Below the pieces are notes generated by a model that worked only from the letters and a program-made list of their open reading frames with translations, was not told where the DNA came from and made no database searches. Both the position numbers and the translations under genes were made by a program. DNA of 64,000 bases from an uncultured Holophagaceae bacterium (lineage in GTDB: Bacteria; Acidobacteriota; Holophagae; Holophagales; Holophagaceae), in assembly GCA_903937385.1 (NCBI GenBank), contig CAIZZF010000026.1, forward strand, positions 1 to 64,000. Reading direction: 5' to 3'. Positions 42,177 to 50,886 of the stretch are shown piece by piece (positions within the stretch are counted from its first letter, which is position 1; the number at the start of each line of letters is the position of its first letter).

Positions 42177-43634
42177 CTACTGACCCGCAGCCACCGCGCC
42201 CGGGCCGGTCGCAGCCAGCTTGCCGCCCACCAGCCTGCCGCGGAGCACGGCGCCTTCCAGGGTCAGGGTGCCCGCGCTGCCGGTCCGGTAGAACAGGACG
42301 GCGCCCGCGAAGCCCGGCCGGGCCACGGCGGCCTCGCCCTGGGCGTGGACGGTGGCGAGGAGCTTGGCCTCGTCCGTCGCGAGCAGGCCGCGGGACTCCA
42401 GGGACTCTCGCAGCGCGGCCCAGTCGCCGGGCGGGGCCGGCCAGGGCACCGCCAGCAGGCCGGTGGCGTCCAGCTCGGCGAGGCCACGGAGGTGGGCCAG
42501 GTCACCCACCTCGATCAGGGAGGGCTCTCGGCGGCGGGGTGAGTCCCCCGAGAAGGCGCCGGGCACCAGGAAGGCCAGGTCCGCGGGGAAGGGCGGCAGC
42601 GCCCGTCCTCCGATCAGGCGGATATTCCGGACCACCAGAGTGGTGAGGGCGTCCCGCTCGTTCAGGGGGATCTGCGAGTAGGCCTCGGCGCGGACCGTCT
42701 CAAGGGAGCCATCCGCGATCGCCGTGAGGGACCCGGCCAGGGCCACGAAGTTCAGCCGGACAAGGCGCTCGGCCTCCTCCGCACCGGCCCAGCCGCCAGT
42801 CTCGATGAGCAGGGTGGAGGTGCCCCAGCGGGTCATGGAGTCACCGAAGGCCCGGGCCGTGTAGTCCATGTCGTAGCGCGAGACGCTACCTGGGGCGAGG
42901 GGCTCTACCAGCTCCCGAACCCGCACCGCCAGCTGCTTGGTCCGGCGGGTACCGGGGGTCTCCGTCAGGGCCTCGTCGCCGGGCACCGAGAGCAGCGCGA
43001 TGGCCACCTGGTCACCCTTCAGCCCGGCCCGCAGGTTGGGATTCTGGTTGTGCAGGTTGTAGCCAATCACAGGCTGCACCCGGTCCCGCAGCGCCTTCAG
43101 GAAGCGGCCCTCGGGCGAGGCCAGCCGCTGGGCATCGCGGTTGATGTCAACCTCCTGGGCGTTGCGGCGCTGGGTGCGCTCGGCCCCGTCCGGGTTGAGC
43201 ATCGGGATGATCCAGAGGGTCAGCTTCGAGAGCACCTGCTGGACCGTCGGGTCGGTGGGGTTGGCGCCCAGCCAGTTGAGCAGGTCCAGGAGCGCTGACG
43301 TGGCCGTGGGTTCGTCGCCGTGCATCTGGGACCAGAGGAGCACGCCCGTGGGGCCGTGGCCCAGGCGCAGGGCCGGGATCTTCCGCCCTTCGCTGGAGAC
43401 GCCCTCTTCCACCAGAGTGATCAGCCCCGGATGCCGCTGCTGGAGGGTGTCCAACGCCGCCCGGAGCTCGCGGTGCTTCAGGGCCCAGGGATCAGGCGGC
43501 GACACGCGCACCCGGGGCCAGACCTCCCAGAGCGAGCGGGCCTGGCTGGCGACCGGCGCGGGCGAAGCCGCCCCGGCGAAGCTGCCAAAGAGCAGCAGCA
43601 GGGCCGCAAGGGCGAGGGCGCGTCGCACAGGCAT
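42177..43634 (-). CDS. M14-family zinc carboxypeptidase, exported
   Basis: 485 aa. Signal peptide (ALALAALLLLFGSFAGAASP), then the M14 fold with zinc ligands HGDE (H-x2-E, about residues 107-110) and His in YNLHNQ (about 197), substrate Arg/Asn in DINRDAQR (about 171) and catalytic Glu in LLIETGG (about 279). A further 190 residues after the peptidase domain are not recognised. It follows the S66 gene with only 3 bp between, so both are one operon. Together they would trim peptides, possibly peptidoglycan stems, in the periplasm (inference from the pairing). Confidence 0.8.
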   Translation of the reverse strand: MPVRRALALAALLLLFGSFAGAASPAPVASQARSLWEVWPRVRVSPPDPWALKHRELRAALDTLQQRHPGLITLVEEGVSSEGRKIPALRLGHGPTGVLLWSQMHGDEPTATSALLDLLNWLGANPTDPTVQQVLSKLTLWIIPMLNPDGAERTQRRNAQEVDINRDAQRLASPEGRFLKALRDRVQPVIGYNLHNQNPNLRAGLKGDQVAIALLSVPGDEALTETPGTRRTKQLAVRVRELVEPLAPGSVSRYDMDYTARAFGDSMTRWGTSTLLIETGGWAGAEEAERLVRLNFVALAGSLTAIADGSLETVRAEAYSQIPLNERDALTTLVVRNIRLIGGRALPPFPADLAFLVPGAFSGDSPRRREPSLIEVGDLAHLRGLAELDATGLLAVPWPAPPGDWAALRESLESRGLLATDEAKLLATVHAQGEAAVARPGFAGAVLFYRTGSAGTLTLEGAVLRGRLVGGKLAATGPGAVAAGQ

Positions 43635-43637
43635 GCC

Positions 43638-44681
43638 CTACCGGACCGCGGGTTCCAGCAGCTTGATCAAGCCGCGCACGGCGTCGATCTCCGCACGCAC
43701 ACCAACCGGCACTGTGAACTTGTTCTCGATGTGCCCGATCATCGCGCCCTCCCAGGCCGGCACCTTCAGGGGCCGGAGGTGGTCGTTCAGGACCTCTTCC
43801 AGGGTCAGCGACCCCTGCCCCTCCCCGGGCAGGCACTTGGTGCACTTCCCGAACACCACGCCCGCGACCTTGTCCAGCACCCCCGCGAGCTTCAGCTGGG
43901 TCAGCATCCGGTCCACGCGGTAGATGCTCTCGTTGGTGTCCTCGAGGAAGAGGAGCTTCCCCGACCAGTCCGGCAGATACGGCGACCCGAGCATGGCGGT
44001 GAGCACCGTCAGGTTCCCCCCGACCAGCACCCCCGAGGCGACGCCGGGCGTGATGGTCCGGATCCGGTCCTCGGTGACCACCAGCCCCTTGCCGATCACG
44101 ACGGGGTTGGTCATGGTCACGGCCTCGGCGTTGAACAGCACCCGGCGGACATAGTCCAGGGAGTAGGGGTTCCAGGTCGAGGTGCCCACGGGGCCATGGA
44201 AGGTGATGAGGCCGGTCTTGGCGTAGATCGCCGTGAGCAGGGAGGTGATGTCGCTGTAGCCGAGCAGGATCTTGGGATGGGCCGCGATGAGCGGGTAGTC
44301 GAGCAGCGGCAGCAGGCGGTTGCAGCCCCACCCGCCGCGGATGCACAGGATGGCGTCCACAGAGTCATCGCCGAACATCGTGTTCAGGTCCGCGGCCCGG
44401 TCCGCGTCCGTCCCGCCCAGGTAGCCGTAGCGGTCGAGCACGTGCTTCCCGAGCTTCGGCTTGAGGCCCAGGGCCCGGAGGGTCTCCTGGAGGATCTCGA
44501 GCTCCTCCGTGAGCCACGTGGCGCTGGCCGGGCTCACCAGCCCCACCGTGGCCCCGGGCACCAGTCGCCGGGGCCGGACCGAGGACGCGGAGGCAGCGGC
44601 CCCCAGCAGCTCAGGGGCAACCTGGGTCGAGAGGGCCGCAAGCAGGGTGGCCTGCAGGAAGGAGCGGCGGTTCTGAGTCAT
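43638..44681 (-). CDS. S66-family LD-carboxypeptidase with Tat signal
   Basis: 347 aa from the ATG at 44681 (GGGAG upstream). The N-terminus TQNRRSFLQATLLAALS is a twin-arginine signal, unusual for S66 enzymes, which are often cytoplasmic (LdcA). The nucleophile Ser is in LLGYSDITSLL (about residue 127), in the family context GYSD; catalytic Glu and His would be in LFLEDTNES and IGHIENKF near the C-terminus. S66 enzymes cut the L,D bond of murein tetrapeptides. Export and pairing with the M14 peptidase suggest that it acts outside the cytoplasm. It is divergent from the TPR kinase across 141 bp. Confidence 0.85.
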   Translation of the reverse strand: MTQNRRSFLQATLLAALSTQVAPELLGAAASASSVRPRRLVPGATVGLVSPASATWLTEELEILQETLRALGLKPKLGKHVLDRYGYLGGTDADRAADLNTMFGDDSVDAILCIRGGWGCNRLLPLLDYPLIAAHPKILLGYSDITSLLTAIYAKTGLITFHGPVGTSTWNPYSLDYVRRVLFNAEAVTMTNPVVIGKGLVVTEDRIRTITPGVASGVLVGGNLTVLTAMLGSPYLPDWSGKLLFLEDTNESIYRVDRMLTQLKLAGVLDKVAGVVFGKCTKCLPGEGQGSLTLEEVLNDHLRPLKVPAWEGAMIGHIENKFTVPVGVRAEIDAVRGLIKLLEPAVR

Positions 44682-44822
44682 GGAAGCTCCCGGAAGCTGG
44701 TAGTGGAACACGGCGGATTTCTCTGAGGCAAATGCGGAGGGGTTTCTCAGGCCGGGCGCAATTTCTAGCGGTACCTGAGATTGGCCGGGATCAAAAGACC
44801 CGCACCTGAATAATAATGGGCC

Positions 44823-47800
44823 ATGTCCCCCCAGCCCCTACCGGATCCCAAGGATCAGCCGACGGCCATCCTCCGTGAGGATGTCGAGCTGGAACCGATC
44901 TCCCGGTCCTTGAGCATCCCGGCGGCTCTGCTCGCCTGGGACCGTTACGAGGTGTTCGAGGTGCTGGGCCAGGGCGGCATGGCCAAGGTCTACCGGGCCC
45001 GGGACCGGAAGCTGAACCGGATGGTGGCCCTGAAGTTCATCCGCGAGGAGCACCAGGGCGGCGCCCGCCTCCTGACCCTGGAGGCCCAGCTCCAGGCCAG
45101 CCTGGACCACGAGAACATCGTCAAGGTCTACGAGACGGGCAGCTTCGACGGCCTGCCCTTCATCGCCATGCAGCTGGTGCAGGGAGAGACACTGGACCGG
45201 CTGTGCGCCAACGACCTCCGCGCCAGGGTGGGGCTGCTGGTCCAGATCGCCCTGGCCCTGGACGCAGCCCACCGGCAGGGCATGGTGCACCGGGACCTGA
45301 AGCCCACGAACATCATGGTGGAGGCTGTAGACGGGCGGTTGAAGCCCTACCTCATGGACTTCGGGCTGGCGCGGCTCACCAATGTGGCGGGCCAGACGAG
45401 GGCGACTTCCATCGTCGGCACCCTGGCCTACATGTCCCCCGAGCAGGCCGAAGGGAACCGCCCCCTGGACATCCGCACGGACGTCCACGGCCTGGGGACG
45501 CTTCTCTACGAGTTCCTCTGCGGCCACCCCCCCTTCATGCAGGAGTCCTCCTCCCATGTGGAGATCATCCGCCGCCTGCTGGACGAGGAGGCGACCCCGC
45601 CCAGCCGCCACCACCCCGAGGTGCCCCGGGACCTGGAGATCATCGCCCTGAAGTGCCTGGAGAAGCAGCCGGAGCGCCGCTACGCCACGGCCGCGGCCAT
45701 GGCCGAGGACCTGCAGTGCTGGCTGGACGGGCTGCCCATCAAGGCCCGCCGGACCAGCCTGCTGGAACAGGCCCTCAAGGGTCTCCTGCGCCTGCGGAAG
45801 AACCGCCAGGCCTGGCTCACCACCCAGGCTGCAGGGCTGGCCATCCTGTTCCTGCTCGGGTTGGGGGCCTGGACCCTCTGGCGGGCGCGGCAACGAGCGG
45901 ACTTCGTGGCTCAGATGGGCATGACCCTGATCCGGCTGGAGGAGATCGTGCAGGCCTCGGAGATGGGGCCCCTCCACGACACGCGCTCGGACCGTCGTCA
46001 GGTGAGCGAGCTGCTGAACCTGGTGCGCAGCGACGCCGCCCGCTATGGAGCCACCACCCGCGCTCCCCTGGCCTATGCCATGGGGCGATTCCACCTCGCG
46101 CTTCACGACTACGAAGCGGCCCTGGAGGATCTGCAGGATGCCTGGGACCGGGGCTTCCGGAACCCGGAATCCGCCGAGGGCCTCGGCATGGCCCTGGGCG
46201 AGGCCTACCGCCTCCGCCGACAGGCCCTGGAGCAGATCAAGGATCCCGAACGCCGCAAAGCCCAGGAGGCGCGGCTGCAGAAGACCCTCCAGGAGCCCGC
46301 CCTGGCCTACCTCTCCCAGGCGCAGGGGGGACGATCCGAGGATCAGGACTACCGCGCCGCCTTGGCCGATGCCTTCGCCGGGCGCCACACGGCGGTGCTC
46401 CAGCGCACGGCGCACCTGCTCAAGGACGCGCCCCTGGGCTACCGCTACCTCAGGCTCGGGGCGAGCGCAGAGATGGGGCTCGCGAACCAGGCCATCGAGA
46501 AGGGGGAGCACCCCGAGGCCCTGGCGCACGTGAACAGCGCCTGCCAGTACCTCCGGCAGGCGCTGGAAATCGCGCGCAGCGACAAGGAGAGCTGGCTCAA
46601 TCTCGGGCGGGCGGCGGACCGCCTCATCTACCTGAACCAGTTCCTGGGGGGGGATGCCCAGGAGAGCCACGCCTTCGGCATGGCCGCCTGCGCCAAGGCG
46701 CGCAGCCTGGATCCCGAGGACCCGGAGCCGCTCATCCTCGAGGCGGACCTCATCCGCAGCCTCGCGCGAACGGGGGAAGCCAAGGGCGTCGACTCCAGCG
46801 GCCGCTTTCGGGAGGCCATCACCCGCCTGGATGAGGCGCTGAACCTGGCCCCAGAGAACCTGGAAGCCCGCCGGAAGCTCGGCCTCCTCTACTGGAGCCT
46901 CGCCAACCTTGCGGTGGACCGCCAGCAGCCCTGCCAGGAGCTGCTCGCCAAGGCCGAGGCGGAGCTGCGCCGGGTGCTGGCGCAGCGTCCGGGCGACGTG
47001 CTCGCGATGGCCATCCTGCTCGACGTGATCTTCGACCAGTGCCAGGACCGGGACCGCCGAGGGGAGGACGTCCTGCCCACCCTCGACCAGGCCTTCCAGG
47101 TCTTCCAGAAGAGCCGGGAGCTGGAACCCGCCAACGGCCGCATCCAGAACGTGGGCGTGATCCTCTGCGGCCAGCGCGCCCTGCTCCGGGGCATGCGGGG
47201 CCTGGACCCCCTGCCCGACCTGAACGAGGGCCTGGCCCTCGTGGACGAGGTCATCGGCCGGAACCGCGCCTACGTCTCCGCCATCTCCAACCGCTCCCTG
47301 CTCCTGCGCATGCGGGCCGAGCACAAGTGGCGCCTCGGCGTCCCCTATGAAGCCGACCTCCAGGAGGCCATCGAGACCGCCCAGCGGGGCCTGAAGATCC
47401 GCGGGACCAATGAGATCATCATCAACCTGGGGATGGCCCAGGCCATGCGGGGCGCCCTGCGGGCCCGGGTCGGCGGGGATCCGCACAAAGACGTCGTGGA
47501 AGCGCTGGAACGGTTCGATCAGGCCCAGAAGAAGGACCCCATGAACCCCAATGTCCTCTACTACAAAATCGACGCCCGGATCACGGAGGCGACCTGGCTG
47601 CTCCAGCAGGGCCGGAGCGCCGCCGAGGTGCTGCGGGCCTGTCGCCGGGACCTGGAGCAGGTGCGGCTCATGGCCCCCCAGGCCCCGGATTTCCTCGTCG
47701 ATCAGGCCAAGGCGCTCGAGCTGGAGGGCCTGGAGGTGGCCCGCGCCGGGGGCTCGGCAGCCCCCCTGTTGAAGCGGGCCCTGAGCAGCCTGGACCCTTT

Positions 47801-47993
47801 CGAGCGACAGGCGGTTCAGGTGGCCGAGCACAAAGCGCTCCGGGCCCGCATCCTCCGGCGCCTTGCCGACTGTGAGCGCGGCCCCGGTGCGGAAAAGCTC
47901 CGGGAGCAGGCCCGAGTGTTGCTCATCCGGGCCCTGGCCGAGAATCCCTTCCTGACCGCCGAATACGGCAGTGGCGCCGGCTCGGGGCGCTAG
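44823..47993 (+). CDS. Membrane Ser/Thr protein kinase with TPR-rich extracytoplasmic region
   Basis: 1056 aa. An Hanks-type kinase domain covers about residues 41-305: GQGGMAKVY Gly loop, VALKF Lys, HRDLKPTN catalytic loop (about 158), DFGLA (about 180), GTLAYMSPEQA. A single membrane span follows near 338-356 (AGLAILFLLGLGAWTLW). The C-terminal 690 residues are helical with repeated TPR-like units (e.g. LGMALGEAYRLR, ALNLAPENLEARRKLGLLYW). This is the common kinase-TM-TPR layout of Acidobacteriota and Planctomycetota. The target is unknown. It converges with the acyl-CoA transferase gene 18 bp downstream, with no obvious terminator between. Confidence 0.88.
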   Translation: MSPQPLPDPKDQPTAILREDVELEPISRSLSIPAALLAWDRYEVFEVLGQGGMAKVYRARDRKLNRMVALKFIREEHQGGARLLTLEAQLQASLDHENIVKVYETGSFDGLPFIAMQLVQGETLDRLCANDLRARVGLLVQIALALDAAHRQGMVHRDLKPTNIMVEAVDGRLKPYLMDFGLARLTNVAGQTRATSIVGTLAYMSPEQAEGNRPLDIRTDVHGLGTLLYEFLCGHPPFMQESSSHVEIIRRLLDEEATPPSRHHPEVPRDLEIIALKCLEKQPERRYATAAAMAEDLQCWLDGLPIKARRTSLLEQALKGLLRLRKNRQAWLTTQAAGLAILFLLGLGAWTLWRARQRADFVAQMGMTLIRLEEIVQASEMGPLHDTRSDRRQVSELLNLVRSDAARYGATTRAPLAYAMGRFHLALHDYEAALEDLQDAWDRGFRNPESAEGLGMALGEAYRLRRQALEQIKDPERRKAQEARLQKTLQEPALAYLSQAQGGRSEDQDYRAALADAFAGRHTAVLQRTAHLLKDAPLGYRYLRLGASAEMGLANQAIEKGEHPEALAHVNSACQYLRQALEIARSDKESWLNLGRAADRLIYLNQFLGGDAQESHAFGMAACAKARSLDPEDPEPLILEADLIRSLARTGEAKGVDSSGRFREAITRLDEALNLAPENLEARRKLGLLYWSLANLAVDRQQPCQELLAKAEAELRRVLAQRPGDVLAMAILLDVIFDQCQDRDRRGEDVLPTLDQAFQVFQKSRELEPANGRIQNVGVILCGQRALLRGMRGLDPLPDLNEGLALVDEVIGRNRAYVSAISNRSLLLRMRAEHKWRLGVPYEADLQEAIETAQRGLKIRGTNEIIINLGMAQAMRGALRARVGGDPHKDVVEALERFDQAQKKDPMNPNVLYYKIDARITEATWLLQQGRSAAEVLRACRRDLEQVRLMAPQAPDFLVDQAKALELEGLEVARAGGSAAPLLKRALSSLDPFERQAVQVAEHKALRARILRRLADCERGPGAEKLREQARVLLIRALAENPFLTAEYGSGAGSGR

Positions 47994-48011
47994 GACTGAG
48001 ACGAAATACCC

Positions 48012-49886
48012 TCAGGGCGCCGCGAACAGCATGGTCACGTGAAGGGCGTCGTCCTCCCGGGTGACGCTCACGTTGTCGCAGCACTTCTTCGCCAGGGCCA
48101 CCATCTTCTCGTTCTGGGGCAGGATTTCCGCCACGAACCCGCGGACGCCCCGGGTCATGGCGTGGGCCACCATGTGGGACTGCAGCACTGTGCCCAGGCC
48201 GGTGCCCTGCCAGGCGGGGTCCACCATGAAGGCGGTCTCTGCAAGGTTGCTCGACAGGTTCAGGAAGTAGCAGCACTGGGCCACCACGCACTCGTTCTCC
48301 CGCTCGCCGGTGACGGCCACGAAGGCGACTTCACTCTCGAAGTTGAGGTTGCAGAGGCGCTGCACCTCGTCGCTGGAGAGGGCCAGCACCCGGCGGAAGA
48401 ACCGGGTGTAGACGTCGTCCTTCGACAGGTGGTGGAAGAGGCCCCGGATGGCATCGCCGTCGCTGGCCTTGGCGGGGCGCAGCATCACCTGGCGGCCCCC
48501 CTTGAGGGCGTAGGTCCGCTCCTCCTCCACGGGATAGCTGCGCAGGTTCTCCAGGCGCTGGTCCGCGGGCAGGTAGCCCAGCTGCTTGGCCTCCTCCATG
48601 AGCCAGGGGCGGAACTTGGGATGGGCCAGCTCGATGAGGGCGATGGTGCGCTCGCGGATGGACTTGCCGAAGAGGTAGGCGATGCCGTACTCGGTGATGA
48701 CGTAGTGGACATCCGTGCGGGCGATGCTCACGCCCTCCCCCGCCAGCAGCTGAGGGCGGATGCGCGACATGGAGGCGTCATCGTTGGTGGAGGAGAGGCA
48801 GACGATGGGCTTGCCGCCGGGAGAGCGCGCCGCGCCGCGGAGGAAGGCCGCCTGGGCCTCCAGGCCGCCGTAGAACTCGCCATCGAGCTGGTCCGTGCAG
48901 ACCTGTCCCGTGAGGTCCATGGTGAAGGCCTGGGTGATGGCCACCATGCGGGTCTGGGCCGCCAGGGTGTACGGATCGCAGACCGCCTGGATGGGCTGGA
49001 GCGAGAAGAGCGGGTTGCGGTGGACCAGGTCGTAGAGCCGCCGGGTGCCCAGCAGGAAGCTGGCCACGATGCGGGTCCGGGCCATGGACTTCAGCTTGCC
49101 CGTGAGGATGCCCTTCTCCAGCAGGGGGATCACCGAGTCCGTGATCACGGCGGAGTGGATGCCCAGGTCCTTGCGGTCGCCGAGATACTTCAGCGCCTGC
49201 TCGGGGATGCGCCCGATGCCGATCTGGAGGGTGGAGCCGTCGTCGATGATCCCGGCGATGTACTGGGCGATGCGCTCCACCACCGCGCCCTTGGCAACCG
49301 GGTGGTGGTACTCGATCACCGGGGTGTCCACGGGGATCAGGGCGTCGATCTCGCTCACGTGCAGGGTGGTCTCCCCCATGCTCCAGGGCATGGCCGGGTT
49401 CACCTCCGCCAGCACCAGCTTCGCCTTCTCCACCGCCGCCGCGACGATGTCCACGGAGACCCCCAGGCTGACGTAGCCGAACTCGTCCGGCGGCGTGACC
49501 TGGATGAGGGCCACATCCACGGGGATGCGGCCCAGCTGAATGAGCTGGGGCACCTGGGCCAGGGAGATGGGCACGTACTCCGCGAGGCCCTGGCGGATGG
49601 CGGCCCGGATGTCCGAGCCCACGTAGAAGCTGCGGTGGCGGAACCGCGTCGTGCAGCGGCCCTCGGCATCATGGGGCACCGTGTCGGTGGTGATGAAGTG
49701 CAGCAGCTCGAGGTCCGCAGGCGGCCGCTTCATGGTCTCCAGCGCCGCCACCAGCGCCCTTGGGCTGGCGCAGGCGGTGCCCAGGAAGACCCGCTGCCCC
49801 GGCTGGATGCGGGCCACGGCCTCCTCGGCCGTGCAGACCTTGCTGGCATAGCGCTCAAGGCTGGGCAGCAGGTTCGGCTGGGTCAT
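48012..49886 (-). CDS. Acetyl-CoA hydrolase/CoA-transferase fused to a GNAT acetyltransferase domain
   Basis: 624 aa from the ATG at 49886, where the family-like N-terminus begins; an ATG at 49946 is possible and neither has a strong ribosome site. Residues about 1-440 form two CoA-transferase lobes: GQRVFLGTACASP (about 31), IQIGIGRIPEQAL-like glycine loop (about 222), VITEYGIAYLFGKSIRERT (about 404). The last about 170 residues are a GNAT domain with the acetyl-CoA loop PAWQGTGLGTVLQ. Similar fusions occur in anaerobic bacteria and join CoA exchange with protein or small-molecule acetylation. The divergent sirtuin-like gene next door strengthens a link to acyl-lysine biology. Confidence 0.82.
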   Translation of the reverse strand: MTQPNLLPSLERYASKVCTAEEAVARIQPGQRVFLGTACASPRALVAALETMKRPPADLELLHFITTDTVPHDAEGRCTTRFRHRSFYVGSDIRAAIRQGLAEYVPISLAQVPQLIQLGRIPVDVALIQVTPPDEFGYVSLGVSVDIVAAAVEKAKLVLAEVNPAMPWSMGETTLHVSEIDALIPVDTPVIEYHHPVAKGAVVERIAQYIAGIIDDGSTLQIGIGRIPEQALKYLGDRKDLGIHSAVITDSVIPLLEKGILTGKLKSMARTRIVASFLLGTRRLYDLVHRNPLFSLQPIQAVCDPYTLAAQTRMVAITQAFTMDLTGQVCTDQLDGEFYGGLEAQAAFLRGAARSPGGKPIVCLSSTNDDASMSRIRPQLLAGEGVSIARTDVHYVITEYGIAYLFGKSIRERTIALIELAHPKFRPWLMEEAKQLGYLPADQRLENLRSYPVEEERTYALKGGRQVMLRPAKASDGDAIRGLFHHLSKDDVYTRFFRRVLALSSDEVQRLCNLNFESEVAFVAVTGERENECVVAQCCYFLNLSSNLAETAFMVDPAWQGTGLGTVLQSHMVAHAMTRGVRGFVAEILPQNEKMVALAKKCCDNVSVTREDDALHVTMLFAAP

Positions 49887-50037
49887 GGCGGCGCTCGCAA
49901 AAAAGGCTCTCGCACCGGCGGGGTACGGGAGGTAAAAAGAAGTCATTGGAAAGGAGTCTGGCGCCTATTCTGTGGTTCTTCGCCCCTGGCGCATAGAGGC
50001 AATTCCGGGGCGCTATGATGTCCGCACGGAGGTCCGA

Positions 50038-50745
50038 GTGGCCAGATCGTCCATCGTGGTGCTGACCGGGACCGGAATCTGTCCTGACGGCGGCATCATG
50101 GCGGCCCACGACGGCGACTCCCTGTGGGAGCGCCAGCTCCTCGAGGAAGTGACCGTGCCCATGGCCTACCGGCAGGACCCCCTGCGCGTCCAGGGCTTCT
50201 ACAACGCCCGACGGCGGCGCCTCGCGGACTTGGAACCCACCGCCGCGCACCTCGCCCTGGTCCGGCTGGAGGCGGCCTGGCCCGGGGACTTCCTGCTGGT
50301 GACAGCGAACGTGGATGACCTCCACGAGCGGGCAGGCAGCCGGGCTCCGATCCACCTCTTCGGTGAGCTGCTCAAGGCCCGCTGCACCGAGTGCCACCAC
50401 GTGCACCCCTGGGCGGAGGACCTCGACTTCAGCTCCTGCTGCCCCTCCTGCGCCACCCTGGGCCAGCTGCGGCCGCACCTCGTGTGGTATGGCGAGCCAC
50501 CCCTGGAGATGGAGCGCATCCACGCCGCCCTCGCCCAGTGCAGCTGCTTCCTGGCCCTCGGAACCCCAGGCCATCTCCATCCGGCGGCGGGCTTCCTGGA
50601 GGACGTGCCTCCCTTGGCCCGCACCCTGGTGGTGAGCACGGGACCCGGCGAGGAGGCCAGCGGCTTCCAGGAGCACCGTGCCGGCCCCGCGGACAGCGAG
50701 GTGGCCGACCTGGTGGCGGAACTGCTGGCAGCGCACGGCAGCTAG
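50038..50745 (+). CDS. CobB-like sirtuin with altered active site (probable non-canonical or inactive deacylase)
   Basis: 235 aa from a GTG with GGAGG upstream. It aligns end to end with E. coli CobB: VVLTGTGICPDGGI for the GAGIS loop, FYNARRR (Y55, R58, the class III acyl-recognition pair) intact, DDLHERAGS, GELLKARC, LRPHLVWYGE, and two zinc Cys pairs (C116/C119 and the later CPSC). Key residues are changed: the NAD-loop GAGIS reads GTGIC, the following FR-A-GLW block reads AHDGDSLW, Q of QNID is Ala (A90) and the catalytic His is Phe (F108 in HLFGELL). The fold is probably kept while NAD-dependent deacylation is lost or altered. It is divergent from the acyl-CoA transferase-GNAT gene. Confidence 0.8.
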   Translation: MARSSIVVLTGTGICPDGGIMAAHDGDSLWERQLLEEVTVPMAYRQDPLRVQGFYNARRRRLADLEPTAAHLALVRLEAAWPGDFLLVTANVDDLHERAGSRAPIHLFGELLKARCTECHHVHPWAEDLDFSSCCPSCATLGQLRPHLVWYGEPPLEMERIHAALAQCSCFLALGTPGHLHPAAGFLEDVPPLARTLVVSTGPGEEASGFQEHRAGPADSEVADLVAELLAAHGS

Positions 50746-50886
50746 CCGCCTGCAGCCGGTACCCTGGAATCCGCTGTTGAGCCATCGGGTTCACCCTTCC
50801 CGCCAGGACCGGGCGACAGGGTGGGATTCGCGACCTAACCTCTGTCCTGCGGCGGACGGTTCTCTTTCGCCGCGACGGGAGGCCCC

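Noticed and set aside
44838-47831. Long minus-strand open frame of 997 codons opposite the TPR kinase
   Set aside because: It is the antisense shadow of a GC-rich coding gene; its translation is low-complexity Leu/Gly/Gln-rich with no domain, whereas the plus strand has all kinase motifs.
48039-50018. Plus-strand frame of 659 codons opposite the CoA-transferase-GNAT gene
   Set aside because: Low-complexity His/Gly/Leu-rich antisense translation; the minus strand carries clear CoA-transferase and GNAT motifs.
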